From: an uncultured Roseovarius sp.
GTDB lineage: Bacteria > Pseudomonadota > Alphaproteobacteria > Rhodobacterales > Rhodobacteraceae
NCBI GenBank assembly: GCA_947496175.1
Contig: CANMBU010000003.1
Span: 960,334-1,024,333, forward strand
Direction: 5' to 3'
DNA: 64,000 bases
Under the pieces are notes generated by a model. That model saw only the letters and a program-made list of their open reading frames with translations. It searched no databases and was not told the DNA's origin. The translations under genes and the position numbers were made by a program. Below, in pieces: positions 9,043 to 17,919 of the stretch (position 1 is its first letter; each line of letters opens with the position of its first letter).

Positions 9043-10170
9043 ATGAACGCCCTTCTTTCCCATGTCGATCCCGATGGTCTTTTGGAATATTCCGTGGTTT
9101 TCACGGACCGCTCTTTGAACCATATGAGTCAATCCTTTCAGCAGGTTATGAATGATATCTCATCTATGTTGAAACAGGTTTACAACGCTGATGGCGTGGC
9201 CCTCATTCCCGGTGGAGGCACCTATGGGATGGAAGCGGTGGCCCGGCAGTTTGGCACCGATGCCCATGCGCTCATCGTGCGCAACGGCTGGTTCTCGTTC
9301 CGCTGGACGCAGATCTTTGATGCCGGTCAATTCACATCAAACACCACCGTTTGCATGGCGCGGCAGACGGGCAATGGGGCCACGGCCCCCTTCGCCCCTG
9401 CCCCAATAGAAGAAGTCACCGCAAAAATTCGCGAGGCCAAACCCGATGCGGTGTTCGCCCCGCATGTGGAAACAAGCGCGGGCATTATCCTGCCCGATGA
9501 CTACATCACCGAACTGGCCAAAGCCGCGCATGAAGTGGGCGCATTGATGATCCTCGATTGCATCGCCTCGGGCTGCGCCTGGGTCGATATGAAGGCCACG
9601 GGCGTGGATGTGTTGATCTCGGCCCCGCAAAAGGGTTGGTCAGCCTCACCCTCGGCAGGTCTGGTGATGATGTCAGAACGCGCGCTGGAGCGGCTTGAGA
9701 GCACGACTTCCAACAGCTTCGCGATTGATCTCAAGAAGTGGCGTTCGATCATGGCGGCCTATGAGAACGGCGGGCATGCCTATCACGCCACGATGCCCAC
9801 CGATGCGCTGCGCGGGTTTCGCGACACGATGCTGGAGACCAAGGAATTTGGCTTTGAAAAGCTGCGCGACGCGCAATGGGAGCTGGGCAATGGCGTGCGC
9901 GCGATGCTGGCCGACAAGGGCGTGACCTCTGTCGCCGCCGAGGGCTTTGGCGCGCCGGGTGTGGTGGTGAGCTATACCGACGACCCGGACATCCAGAATG
10001 GCAAGAAATTCAGCGCCGAAGGCATGCAAATCGCAGCAGGCGTGCCGCTGCAATGCAATGAGCCCGAAGGCTTTCGCACCTTCCGCCTGGGGCTTTTTGG
10101 TCTGGATAAGCTCTATGACGTGCCCGCCGCCAAGGCGCGGCTGCAAGAGGTGATCGACAAAGTGCTGTAG
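9043..10170 (+). CDS. Class V aminotransferase (alanine/serine-glyoxylate type)
   Basis: A 375-residue PLP enzyme of the class V fold. The segment LIPGGGTYGMEAVARQ near residue 55, LILDCIASGCAWVDMKATGVDVLISAPQKGW with the PLP lysine in PQKGW (~residue 199), and C-terminal FRTFRLGLFGLDKL are diagnostic. The family includes serine-glyoxylate and alanine-glyoxylate transaminases and phosphonate transaminases; the exact donor is not clear. The unusually direct N-terminus (DPDGLLEYSVVFTDRSLNHMS) is kept in a roseobacter subgroup as far as I recall. Lrp-type genes upstream may regulate it. A hairpin lies just after the stop. Confidence 0.88.
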   Translation: MNALLSHVDPDGLLEYSVVFTDRSLNHMSQSFQQVMNDISSMLKQVYNADGVALIPGGGTYGMEAVARQFGTDAHALIVRNGWFSFRWTQIFDAGQFTSNTTVCMARQTGNGATAPFAPAPIEEVTAKIREAKPDAVFAPHVETSAGIILPDDYITELAKAAHEVGALMILDCIASGCAWVDMKATGVDVLISAPQKGWSASPSAGLVMMSERALERLESTTSNSFAIDLKKWRSIMAAYENGGHAYHATMPTDALRGFRDTMLETKEFGFEKLRDAQWELGNGVRAMLADKGVTSVAAEGFGAPGVVVSYTDDPDIQNGKKFSAEGMQIAAGVPLQCNEPEGFRTFRLGLFGLDKLYDVPAAKARLQEVIDKVL

Positions 10171-10177
10171 TGCTCTT

Positions 10178-10218
10178 CAGCCCTATTGGGCTTCATCGCG
10201 AAGAAGGCCGTAAGGGCT
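10178..10218. terminator. Hairpin between the aminotransferase and the UbiH-type gene
   Basis: cagccct (10178-10184) pairs with agggctg (about 10212-10218), and an inner gggcttc/gaag pairing stacks on it. There is no strong T-run, but it sits between two convergent genes, so a two-way terminator is the simplest reading. Confidence 0.5.
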
Positions 10219-10229
10219 GATGAGCAGGC

Positions 10230-11429
10230 TCAACGCACGCCAAGCCCCATCTGCATAAGCGTCTTGCGCACTGGAGCCATCGCATAAAGGGCGTTCAGCC
10301 CCGCCGCACGCGCGTCGCGCAACACCGGCGTTTGCACCATAGAAGCCCGGTTGAGCACATCAATTCCTTTCACGCGCGCGGTGACCTCCAAATGGCGACG
10401 CTTGTGATAGGTCTCAAGCATGCCTGCATCGCCCAAGCGATCGGACTGCGCTTGTGCCAAGTCCAAAAGCACCCGAATATCGCCGAGACTCATGTTCAGC
10501 CCCTGCGCCCCGATGGGCGGCACCACATGTGCCGCCTCTGCCACAAGCGCCACACGTTCGGCGCACATGCGCTCTGCCAACTGGCTGATGATGGGCCAGA
10601 CCGTGCGCCGCGAGGCCAGTGTCAGCGGACCAAAGAGATGACAGGACCGCGCACTCATCTCGGCCTCAAACTCCGGGACATCCAATGCGGCCAGACGGCT
10701 CACCTCCGCAGAACGTTCCATCCAGACAATGGCGGATGACGGCCTGCCCTCATAGTCGGGCAAAGGCACAAGCGTGAAAGGCCCGCCAGTACGATGAATT
10801 TCGGTCGAAACATTATCATGCGGAATGGCGTGTGTGACGGCAAAGGCCAGCGCCTTTTGCCCATAGCGCGTTGTGTGCACCTCAATGCCTGCGGCCTCAC
10901 GCATCGGCGAGCCACGCCCATCTGCGGCGACCACGAGGCGGCATAGCTTGAGTGTGCCATCAGATAGCGTCACGCGCGCCTCGCTTTCGCGGGTAAAAAG
11001 CGCCTTTGCCGCCGTGCCCGGCAGGAATGTTACATTTGGCAGTGTCTTAAGATGCGCCACCATCTCTCGGCGCAAGAGCCAGTTGGGCAGGTTCCAGCCA
11101 AAGGGCTTATCCGAGATATCCGACGCGTTGAAATCCTTGACGATGCGCGGTTCCGGCTCTGCTCCACCTGCATCAACTATCCGCATGACCTGCAAAGGGG
11201 CCGCGTGATCCTCGAGCCGCGCCCACAGCCCTGCGTCCGCTAACAGGGCCTGCGCGGGCTGCAGGATGGCGGTCGTTCGCAGGTCAGCACCTTCTGCGTC
11301 TCGTTCCATGATCGGAGGTGCCGGATCTACGCAGACAACATCGAACCCTGCATGCCCCAGCACAGCCGCTGCCGAAAGTCCGGCAACACCGCCGCCCGAC
11401 ACAAGGATATCGCAGTCAAATTGGCTCAT
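10230..11429 (-). CDS. UbiH/UbiF/COQ6-family FAD monooxygenase
   Basis: About 399 residues of the aromatic-ring hydroxylase family that adds the ring oxygens of ubiquinone. The FAD-binding ILVSGGGVAGLSAAAVL is at the N-terminus, VVAADGRGSPMREAAGI in the middle and ALVAEAAHVVPPIGAQGLNMSLGDI near the C-terminus. The last motif normally reads GDAAH; here AEAAH replaces it, a mild variant. Start MSQFDCDILVSG at 11429 is chosen. It acts peripherally at the membrane with other Ubi proteins. Which ring position it hydroxylates cannot be decided, so no gene symbol is given. Confidence 0.88.
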   Translation of the reverse strand: MSQFDCDILVSGGGVAGLSAAAVLGHAGFDVVCVDPAPPIMERDAEGADLRTTAILQPAQALLADAGLWARLEDHAAPLQVMRIVDAGGAEPEPRIVKDFNASDISDKPFGWNLPNWLLRREMVAHLKTLPNVTFLPGTAAKALFTRESEARVTLSDGTLKLCRLVVAADGRGSPMREAAGIEVHTTRYGQKALAFAVTHAIPHDNVSTEIHRTGGPFTLVPLPDYEGRPSSAIVWMERSAEVSRLAALDVPEFEAEMSARSCHLFGPLTLASRRTVWPIISQLAERMCAERVALVAEAAHVVPPIGAQGLNMSLGDIRVLLDLAQAQSDRLGDAGMLETYHKRRHLEVTARVKGIDVLNRASMVQTPVLRDARAAGLNALYAMAPVRKTLMQMGLGVR

Positions 11430-11487
11430 ATCGGCTCTCCTCGTCGACAAACTAGTGCGATTTGAGCGCCAAAGCCAATGCGACGCT

Positions 11488-11703
11488 TCATCCCCAGGCG
11501 ATGTAAATCAAAGCCGCAAACATGACCGGCACCATGGCCACAGCGGGAATATACAGTCCGGGCAAACCCCAGATAACCACGGCGGTTGCCCAAGCAGCCA
11601 CAAGAACCGCTACTGTCAAGATTGTCATTGCCACTTCGGCGGCCTCGCTCCGCTCCGGGCGACTTTGCGTATAGGTAAGCTGTGAGGTGTCTGTCGCAGT
11701 CAT
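11488..11703 (-). CDS. Small two-helix membrane protein
   Basis: 71 residues: a polar N-terminus of 25 residues (with RPERSEAAEV) followed by two membrane helices (MTILTVAVLVAAWATAVVIWGL and IPAVAMVPVMFAALIYIAWG). I do not recognise a family. It lies on the same strand upstream of the UbiH-type gene, 58 bases from it, and downstream of the HAD gene. Its start is preceded by an aggagag ribosome site (11704-11720 on the minus strand), which supports real translation. Confidence 0.6.
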   Translation of the reverse strand: MTATDTSQLTYTQSRPERSEAAEVAMTILTVAVLVAAWATAVVIWGLPGLYIPAVAMVPVMFAALIYIAWG

Positions 11704-11790
11704 GTCTCTCTCCTGTCGCGTGCGCTAAGGCACGAGATATGTCCGCTTTTTCAAAGCAAAAGGCGCATTTCGACGCAGCGCGGCAGCCTG

Positions 11791-12435
11791 TCACAGAAGG
11801 CGTGCGAGAAACCCGGAAAGATCATCGGTATGATGATGCACGTGGTCCAGTTCCTGACGTTCAGGCGCGACATGAACCGTGCGCAGACCCATCGCATGAG
11901 GCTCGGCCAGATTACGTGCCTCGTCTTCGAACATCGCGGCGCGCGTCGGCTCTAGCCCATCTTGTGCAAAGACCATATCGAACGCCTTGCGATCCGGCTT
12001 GGGATGAAAGCCTGCATGCTCAACGCCGTAGATCGCATCAAACAATCCCGAAAGACCACGCGCCTCGACCACGCGCGTCGCATAGGGAGCACAGCCATTG
12101 GTGTAGACAATCTTGCGCCCCGGCAGATCCCGGATGCGCGCGGCCAGATCTACGTCCGCCTCCAGCGCATCAAAATTGATGTCATGCACATCCTCCAGAT
12201 AGGGCAACGGATCGAGGTCATGTTCGCGCATCAGACCTGCCAGTGTGGTGCCATGCTGATGCCAGTAGAGATTGCGCAACCGGTCCGCCTCTTGCCGGTC
12301 CACGCCAAGTTCGGTCATGACGTATTGAGTCATGCGGACTTCGATCTGGTCAAAGAGGCGCACGGATGGGGGATAAAGCGTGTTGTCGAGATCAAAGACC
12401 CATGTCTCAACATGCTCAAAATGCTGCTTTGGCAT
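11791..12435 (-). CDS. HAD-superfamily pyrimidine 5'-nucleotidase
   Basis: 214 residues of the HAD-IA type, matching the yeast Sdt1/Phm8 and bacterial pyrimidine 5'-nucleotidase family. The nucleophile motif is FDLDNTLYPP (residues 14-23), motif II is VYTNG, the lysine lies in HPKPDRKAF, and the acidic motif is MFEDEARNL. It dephosphorylates pyrimidine nucleoside monophosphates in the cytoplasm. Family members of this type usually sit near dapD or argB in relatives; neither is here. It is divergent from the GntR gene (127-base gap). Confidence 0.88.
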   Translation of the reverse strand: MPKQHFEHVETWVFDLDNTLYPPSVRLFDQIEVRMTQYVMTELGVDRQEADRLRNLYWHQHGTTLAGLMREHDLDPLPYLEDVHDINFDALEADVDLAARIRDLPGRKIVYTNGCAPYATRVVEARGLSGLFDAIYGVEHAGFHPKPDRKAFDMVFAQDGLEPTRAAMFEDEARNLAEPHAMGLRTVHVAPERQELDHVHHHTDDLSGFLARLL

Positions 12436-12562
12436 CCCTTTTGTCCCTCATCTGCTTGGACCTTGGCCCAACTATTTTCCCCATTCGCGCCTCTGGGCTT
12501 GAATCACCCATTGCGCCACGGATAGTCTGACACATCGACCATACCTAACGACAGAGAGCGCG

Positions 12563-13213
12563 ATGACCATAGCCACGCCGCAAAAAGATGCCTACACGCT
12601 TGTTTTGGAGGCGATTGATACCGGGATGTACAAGCCCGGCGACCGCTTGGTGGAAAGCGATCTCGCCGAGAGGTTCGGTGTATCACGCACGCCCATTCGC
12701 GAGGCGCTTCAACGGCTTGAGACGCAATCCCTGCTGACGCGCGACGGGCGCAGCCTGATTGTGTCGTCGCTGGACCACAACCAACTGGCCGAGCTTTATG
12801 TGGTGCGGGCCGAGTTGGAAGGGCTGGCCGCCAATCTTGCTGCGCGTCACGCGACACCCGAAGAGGTGCGCGTGCTGCGCGATATGGTAACCGATGATCA
12901 TCGCCTGATCGAAGACCCGAGTGCCATGGCCCGCGCCAACCGGCGCTTTCACAAGCAGATTCACTTGTCCTCGCATAACCGGTTTCTGGTCCAACAACTG
13001 GATTTGGTGCACCGTTCGATGGCGCTTATGGCAACGACATCTCTTGCGGCCGTGGGCCGTCCGCTTGACGCGCTGGCCGAACATGATGCGATTGTCACGG
13101 CCATCGAAAACGGCGATGGTGCCGCTGCCGGAGAGGCTCTGCGCGCACATATCTCGAAGGCTTTTGTCACGCGGCTAAAGCTTGATTCAGGTGAGATCGA
13201 AACCTTCGGCTGA
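12563..13213 (+). CDS. GntR-family regulator (FCD subfamily)
   Basis: 216 residues. The N-terminal winged helix is typical of GntR (YKPGDRLVESDLAERFGVSRTPIREALQRLE). The C-terminal all-helical FCD domain carries the metal-ligand pattern: E-L-Y-V-V-R-A-E-L-E-G, N-R-R-F-H, and a late H-D-A-I / R-A-H pair. FCD regulators sense small organic acids. Its target is unclear because it is flanked by a divergent nucleotidase and a convergent glycosyltransferase. The 3' end overlaps the 3' end of the glycosyltransferase gene by 27 bases on the opposite strand. Confidence 0.9.
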   Translation: MTIATPQKDAYTLVLEAIDTGMYKPGDRLVESDLAERFGVSRTPIREALQRLETQSLLTRDGRSLIVSSLDHNQLAELYVVRAELEGLAANLAARHATPEEVRVLRDMVTDDHRLIEDPSAMARANRRFHKQIHLSSHNRFLVQQLDLVHRSMALMATTSLAAVGRPLDALAEHDAIVTAIENGDGAAAGEALRAHISKAFVTRLKLDSGEIETFG

Positions 13214-15109
13214 GGCGTGCTTTTCCGGTGGTGACACTTGGTTGAGTGACAGGCCGTGCTGTGTCTTGTCCCAAAAAAATGGCTTTAAAACCAATTCGTA
13301 AAGCGCCTTGTAAGCGGCAATCGCGCCCAACGGCCAGTAAAGGTGCAACGTGGGAACCCACGGCAGAAGATGCCTGTGCTTGGGTTTGAACACTGCCGCA
13401 AGGCCGATACAGATGTTGACGGCCTCAATCATCAGGAACAACAAGCCAACCGTCATCAACGCAGAGCGCGACACCAGAGGGTCGAGCGGATGCGGCAGGC
13501 CCAGCAGCACAAGCCAGAAGGACAAAAGAAACGGCGCCAGCAAAGGTTGCGAAAGAGCAGTGACAAAATGCGCCTGAAACCCCCAGAACTTGCGCGCGCC
13601 CAGTTGCCGGTACAGCAAAACGGGCTGACGCATATGCACCAGATAGGTCGTCATGTACCCCTTGAGCCAACGCGAGCGTTGCTTGACCCAGGCCCACGGG
13701 CGGCAATTGGCCTCTTCCTCGGTCACTGTCACAAGCATCTCGGTCCGGTACCCATACCGCGCGAGGCGAAAGCCCAGATCGGCATCCTCGGTCACATTAT
13801 GGGCGTCCCATCCGCCCAGTTTTTCCAGCACATCGCGCCGAAAATAGAGCGTCGTGCCGCCCAGCGGAATGGCCAGCCCCAATCGCGCCACACCGGGCAG
13901 GATCATGCGAAACCAGGCTGCGTATTCGATAGTGAAACAACGTGCGAGCCAGTTTTGCCGCGGATTGTAGTAATCCAGAATGCCCTGAAGGCAGGCGACA
14001 TCCTTTGGCGCGGCGTCAAACCGGCGCGCAACGCGCATGATCTGATCCGGGTCGGGCGCATCTTCGGCGTCGAGGACGCCAATGATCTCACCTTCGCAAA
14101 AATCGAGCGCGTAATTCATCGCGCGCGGCTTGGTTCGGGGGCGCCCATCGGGCACCACAACCACCTTGATCCAGGGCGGCAGATTGGTTTTCGCAAGGGT
14201 TTTGCTGGTCAGCCCGTCCTCTTCTTCAAGCACCAGCACCACGTCCAGTAGCGATTTGGGATAACTGAGCCGCTTGAGGCGCGCAATCAGCACGCGAGCC
14301 ACTTCGGTTTCACGAAAAAGAGGAACAAGAACAGAGACTTTTGGCAGTCTCTTGATGTCGGAAGCATCAGACAAGACACTTAGTTTCATCGGCGACACGG
14401 CGCGGGCAGAAAAGGCCAACGCCTTGAAGCAAGCCGATACAATCAGTGTGATCGCTGCAATACCTGCAAGACCAGAGAATACCATTTGTGGATACAGCAC
14501 ACTCAGGCTCAGCACCCCGCAAAGAAAAATCGTAAAAAGACTGACCCGCTTTCCGCGCGTATTGGCCCAGGTCCGGCAGCTTTCTGCGGCGGGTGTGCGT
14601 GCGGCGGCTGCCTGAACCAAGGCAGATTTGTGCAAGGCCCCAATGCGCTGCGTTACCATATCCCGGTTTGCCAGAATCATTGTCGCATCCTGCAAGGAGG
14701 CGGGCAAATGAGGCCGCGCGCGGTGTAGATCCTCAGGGGATGCACATATTACAGCCGCGGTATCATCTCGATCCCGCACAGGCAAAACCGCATGTTTCAG
14801 CAACACTTGCGCCGGGATGCCCACCGGGATCGGCCGCAACTCTTCCAGTTCGATGCGTGATATGGCGCGGCAGCCGTGAATCTGTGCGCGCAGCTCGGTC
14901 ATAACCTGCGCCGAGAGAACCCCGTCCGCCACCAGCACCTGATCCAGGGGTTGCCCGCAAAGCGCCTGAAGCGTTCGGGCATCTGCCAGGTCTTCGGCAT
15001 TCAAACGTCCGGATTGAACCAATTGCTGTTCCAGAGCAGCATCGGCGACACTATGAGAGGCCACCTGCTCGCTCGAAGACGGCGGAGTCTGCAACTCTGT
15101 CATCGCCAT
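13187..15109 (-). CDS. Membrane glycosyltransferase 2 with N-terminal MshEN-like domain
   Basis: About 640 residues in three parts. Residues ~25-135 resemble the N-terminal domain of type II secretion/pilus ATPases (MshEN): two consecutive L-x3-L-x3-G repeats (LVQSGRLNAEDL and LDQVLVADGVL). A membrane pair follows (~195-230). Then comes a processive GT2 domain with VLVPLFRETE, DAEDAPDP, TEDADLGFRLARYG and QRSRWLKG, and C-terminal membrane helices. The GT2 type resembles cellulose/curdlan or β-glucan synthases. MshEN domains in other proteins bind cyclic-di-GMP, which would allow allosteric control of exopolysaccharide synthesis. Start MAMTELQTP at 15109 is chosen because it has an aaggga ribosome site. 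carA lies upstream on the same strand. Confidence 0.85.
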   Translation of the reverse strand: MAMTELQTPPSSSEQVASHSVADAALEQQLVQSGRLNAEDLADARTLQALCGQPLDQVLVADGVLSAQVMTELRAQIHGCRAISRIELEELRPIPVGIPAQVLLKHAVLPVRDRDDTAAVICASPEDLHRARPHLPASLQDATMILANRDMVTQRIGALHKSALVQAAAARTPAAESCRTWANTRGKRVSLFTIFLCGVLSLSVLYPQMVFSGLAGIAAITLIVSACFKALAFSARAVSPMKLSVLSDASDIKRLPKVSVLVPLFRETEVARVLIARLKRLSYPKSLLDVVLVLEEEDGLTSKTLAKTNLPPWIKVVVVPDGRPRTKPRAMNYALDFCEGEIIGVLDAEDAPDPDQIMRVARRFDAAPKDVACLQGILDYYNPRQNWLARCFTIEYAAWFRMILPGVARLGLAIPLGGTTLYFRRDVLEKLGGWDAHNVTEDADLGFRLARYGYRTEMLVTVTEEEANCRPWAWVKQRSRWLKGYMTTYLVHMRQPVLLYRQLGARKFWGFQAHFVTALSQPLLAPFLLSFWLVLLGLPHPLDPLVSRSALMTVGLLFLMIEAVNICIGLAAVFKPKHRHLLPWVPTLHLYWPLGAIAAYKALYELVLKPFFWDKTQHGLSLNQVSPPEKHASAEGFDLT

Positions 15110-15208
15110 ATGATCATCCCTTGCCCAATGCATCGCGGGCAAGGTGCGTCAAACATGGTTAAGATGACGTGAAGATTTGTTTAACTCAAAATGGCGATCC
15201 GGGCGCGA

Positions 15209-16357
15209 TCACCCTGCCATGGAGGCTGCAAAACGTTCAAAGAGGTAAAAACTGTCCTGCGGACCGGGGCTGGCTTCGGGGTGGTGCTGAACCGAAAAGA
15301 CCGGACGATCCTTCATCCGAATGCCGCAATTCGAGCCGTCAAAGAGCGACACATGCGTTTCTTCCACCCCATTGGGCAGCGTGTCAGCATCCACTGCAAA
15401 GCCGTGGTTCATCGAGGTGATTTCCACCTTGCCGGTCTGAATTTCCTTCACCGGGTGGTTGGCCCCATGATGACCGTGGTTCATCTTGATCGTCTTGGCG
15501 CCAAGCGCCAGCGCCAGCATTTGGTGGCCCAGACAAATGCCAAAGACTGGAATGTCCTTCTTCAGCACACCTTGTATCATCGGTACAGCATATTCCCCGG
15601 TCGCAGCCGGATCGCCGGGGCCGTTTGACAAAAACACACCATCAGGATTGTGACCAAGCACATCCTCGGCTGTGGCCGTTGCGGGAAGAACCGTGACCTC
15701 ACAGCCTGCGGAGGCCAGACACCGCAGGATATTGCGTTTGGCCCCGTAATCCACCGCGACGACCTTGTGCTTGGCTTCGGTCTGGCGGGTATACCCTTCA
15801 GGCCAGGCCCAGCGCATTTCGTCCCAGCGGTAGGATTGCGCGCAGGTGACCGTTTGCGCCAGGTCCATGCCCTCCAGCCCGGCAAAGGCCCGCGCCTGCT
15901 CTACCAGAGCTACAGTGTCAAACTGTCCGTCAGGGTCATGCGCCAGCGCCACATGCGGTGCGCCCTGTTGGCGGATTGCACGCGTCAAACGCCGCGTGTC
16001 CACACCGCCAATCGCCACCCTGCCCCGCCGGGCCAGCCAGTCTCCCAATCGCTCGGTCGCACGCCAGTTTGACGGCTCGGTGGGATCCCACTTAACCACC
16101 ATGCCCTCGGCAACCGGATCAGCGGTCTCATCATCATCGGGGTTCACGCCAACATTGCCGATATGCGGAAAAGTGAACGTCACGATTTGTCCTGCATAGC
16201 TTGGGTCAGTCATGATCTCCTGATACCCCGTCATTGCAGTGTTAAAGCACAGCTCCGCCGAGACCTCCTTTACCGCGCCAAACCCTTTTCCGTAAAATAA
16301 CGATCCATCCGCAAGCGCCAGACATGCGGTCGGGTGGGCATCAGCAGCAGAGGCCAT
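15209..16357 (-). CDS. carA: Carbamoyl-phosphate synthase small subunit
   Basis: The glutaminase subunit that supplies ammonia to CarB for carbamoyl phosphate (arginine and pyrimidine synthesis). About 382 residues. The N-terminal CPSase domain has LADGSLFYGKGFGA and the C-terminal class I amidotransferase domain has the triad cysteine in FGICLGHQ and the histidine/glutamate pair in VQHHPEASPGP. Start MASAADAHPTA at 16357. carB is not in the window, so the two genes are separate, as is common in alphaproteobacteria. It is divergent from yqeY. Confidence 0.97.
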   Translation of the reverse strand: MASAADAHPTACLALADGSLFYGKGFGAVKEVSAELCFNTAMTGYQEIMTDPSYAGQIVTFTFPHIGNVGVNPDDDETADPVAEGMVVKWDPTEPSNWRATERLGDWLARRGRVAIGGVDTRRLTRAIRQQGAPHVALAHDPDGQFDTVALVEQARAFAGLEGMDLAQTVTCAQSYRWDEMRWAWPEGYTRQTEAKHKVVAVDYGAKRNILRCLASAGCEVTVLPATATAEDVLGHNPDGVFLSNGPGDPAATGEYAVPMIQGVLKKDIPVFGICLGHQMLALALGAKTIKMNHGHHGANHPVKEIQTGKVEITSMNHGFAVDADTLPNGVEETHVSLFDGSNCGIRMKDRPVFSVQHHPEASPGPQDSFYLFERFAASMAG

Positions 16358-16566
16358 GTGCAGAATCTCCAAATGCGCAAATTGGCGCGAACCTAAGGAT
16401 CGCCACTGGCGCGGTCAAGGCCGTTCCGGAGAGAGGAAAACCTCACGTCACGTGATGTTGCCCAGCCAGCAAAACAAGGGATTTGCGCAATCTGCTAGTG
16501 GTTGCGCCCACGCACAGTTTGGGCTAAGCATCGTGTCTTGTGATATGGCACGGAGATGCATGAACA

Positions 16567-17040
16567 ATGGGTTTGCGCAAACGCGTGGGCGATACGCTCA
16601 AACAGGCAATGAAAGACAAAGACGCCACACGCCTCGGCACTTTGCGGCTGATCAACGCCGCAATCAAAGATCAGGACATCGCGCAACGCGGCAGCGACAG
16701 CGACACCGGTGAAGGTGTGGGCGACGCAGAAATCCTGGCCATTCTTGGCAAGATGACCAAGCAGCGCATGGAAAGCGCACGCGCCTATGAAGAAGGCGGA
16801 CGTCTTGATCTTGCTGAAACCGAACGCGCCGAGATCAGTGTCATCGAGGAGTTCCTGCCCCGTCAACTCGACGAAGCCGAAGTAAGCGACGCGATTAAGG
16901 CCGCCATCACCGCCACCGGCGCGGAGTCAATCCGCGACATGGGCAAGGTCATGGGCCACCTCAAGGACCAGTATACCGGCCAGATGGATTTCGGAGCCGT
17001 GGGACCAAAGGTGAAGGATAAGCTCTGCGCCGGGGCGTGA
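16567..17040 (+). CDS. GatB/YqeY-domain protein
   Basis: 157 residues matching YqeY: MGLRKRVGDTLKQAMKDKDATRLGTLRLINAAIKD at the start, then EEGGRLDLAETERAEISVIEEFLPRQL, and the C-terminal GKVMGHLKDQYTGQMDFGAVGPKVK. This is the helical tRNA-binding domain that forms the tail of GatB, here free-standing. The function is not settled; a role in tRNA-dependent amidation is presumed. Divergence from carA is a conserved arrangement in alphaproteobacteria. The free gatCA genes lie 4 kb away. Confidence 0.93.
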   Translation: MGLRKRVGDTLKQAMKDKDATRLGTLRLINAAIKDQDIAQRGSDSDTGEGVGDAEILAILGKMTKQRMESARAYEEGGRLDLAETERAEISVIEEFLPRQLDEAEVSDAIKAAITATGAESIRDMGKVMGHLKDQYTGQMDFGAVGPKVKDKLCAGA

Positions 17041-17125
17041 ACCCAAGGCGGTTTTGAAAGATTGATCCGCCTGTGGGGTTGTCTGCTTTGCGGACGAAGC
17101 TGCCGTTTCGTAGTCTCCGCGATGA

Positions 17126-17287
17126 GCCGCGCGATCGCCAGACCGCGGGATGGCGACCTACAGTTTTTCCATGCAGTTTATGTCAACCTAAACCGCAAAT
17201 CCTTTGACTGCCGCGCTTACGTTGACCAATCGCCAGCCCGGGGGGCGGTCTGGCGATCGCGCGGCGGCGCTACCGCGCCTTGATTCC
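17126..17287. repeat. Family-2 repeat, copy 1, with 21-bp terminal inverted arms
   Basis: Left arm 17126-17146 and right arm 17245-17265 are perfect inverted copies (core gcgatcgccagaccgc). About 98 bases separate them, including gcagtttatgtcaac. The right arm is followed by the tail ggcggcgctaccgcgc and cttgattccg. A second copy lies at 56893-57064. The whole gap 17041-17349 between yqeY and the DUF2244 gene contains no supported gene. Confidence 0.75.
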
Positions 17288-17349
17288 GCGCGAGAGGAGT
17301 CATTTTGGGCTCAAAGCAGCCATCCTCCACCCTAAAGCACCACCACCGC

Positions 17350-17865
17350 TTACCCCACCACCGGATCCGGCTCACCCATCCGCTTCAAAACCTCGGCAAT
17401 CTCACCATAAAGCGCCTTGCGTTCATCCTCAGACAGAAACGCCCCGATCTCGACCTCGCGCCCCTTGCCCTTCAGTGTCACGTAATGCGGCACCGGTCCA
17501 CCCGTGGGGTGCATGTGCACTTTGGTCCAATAGCTCTGGCTTTCCCATTCCTGCGCAGGTCCGCGCGCATTGGTGCGGCGCAGATGCACCTCCTCACGCC
17601 CAATGGTCAGTTCCTCTCCCATCGCGCCATCACGGTAGGATCGCTGCAGCGCGTACCACACACCCCAGACCGCCAGCACCAAAAAAGGCAACAGCCCCCA
17701 TAACGTGGCCGTGCCCAAAAGCGGGAAAAGCGGCATGGTGAACATCACACAGGTGATCAGAATAAACACGGCAAAACCCCAGCGCGGCAGGGACCGGTGC
17801 GGCCAAAGACGCAGGCATTCCACGTCGCCATGCGCTGTCTCAGATGAGGTCCATTGGTACGGCAT
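17350..17865 (-). CDS. DUF2244 integral membrane protein
   Basis: 171 residues. A central hydrophobic pair (FAVFILITCVMFTMPLFPLLG and LWGLLPFLVLAVWGVWYAL) is followed by a cytoplasmic β-rich domain with EELTIGREEVHLRRT, WTKVHMHPTGGPVPHYVTLKGKGREVEIGAFLSEDER. This layout (short N-terminus, two helices, then a PH-like tail) matches the DUF2244 family of alphaproteobacteria, whose role is unknown. It stands upstream of dtd on the same strand, with a 55-base gap reading into dtd from the opposite side, that is, dtd precedes it by coordinates but follows it neither in operon overlap nor in coupling. Confidence 0.8.
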   Translation of the reverse strand: MPYQWTSSETAHGDVECLRLWPHRSLPRWGFAVFILITCVMFTMPLFPLLGTATLWGLLPFLVLAVWGVWYALQRSYRDGAMGEELTIGREEVHLRRTNARGPAQEWESQSYWTKVHMHPTGGPVPHYVTLKGKGREVEIGAFLSEDERKALYGEIAEVLKRMGEPDPVVG

Positions 17866-17919
17866 GTGCAGAGTTTAACGCGACGATCCAAAAGGAAAAG
17901 CGCGACATTTGGCGCGCCC

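Noticed and set aside
13343..14251. 302-residue frame opposite the glycosyltransferase
   Set aside because: His/Gln/Arg-rich shadow; the opposite strand has a clear GT2 protein.
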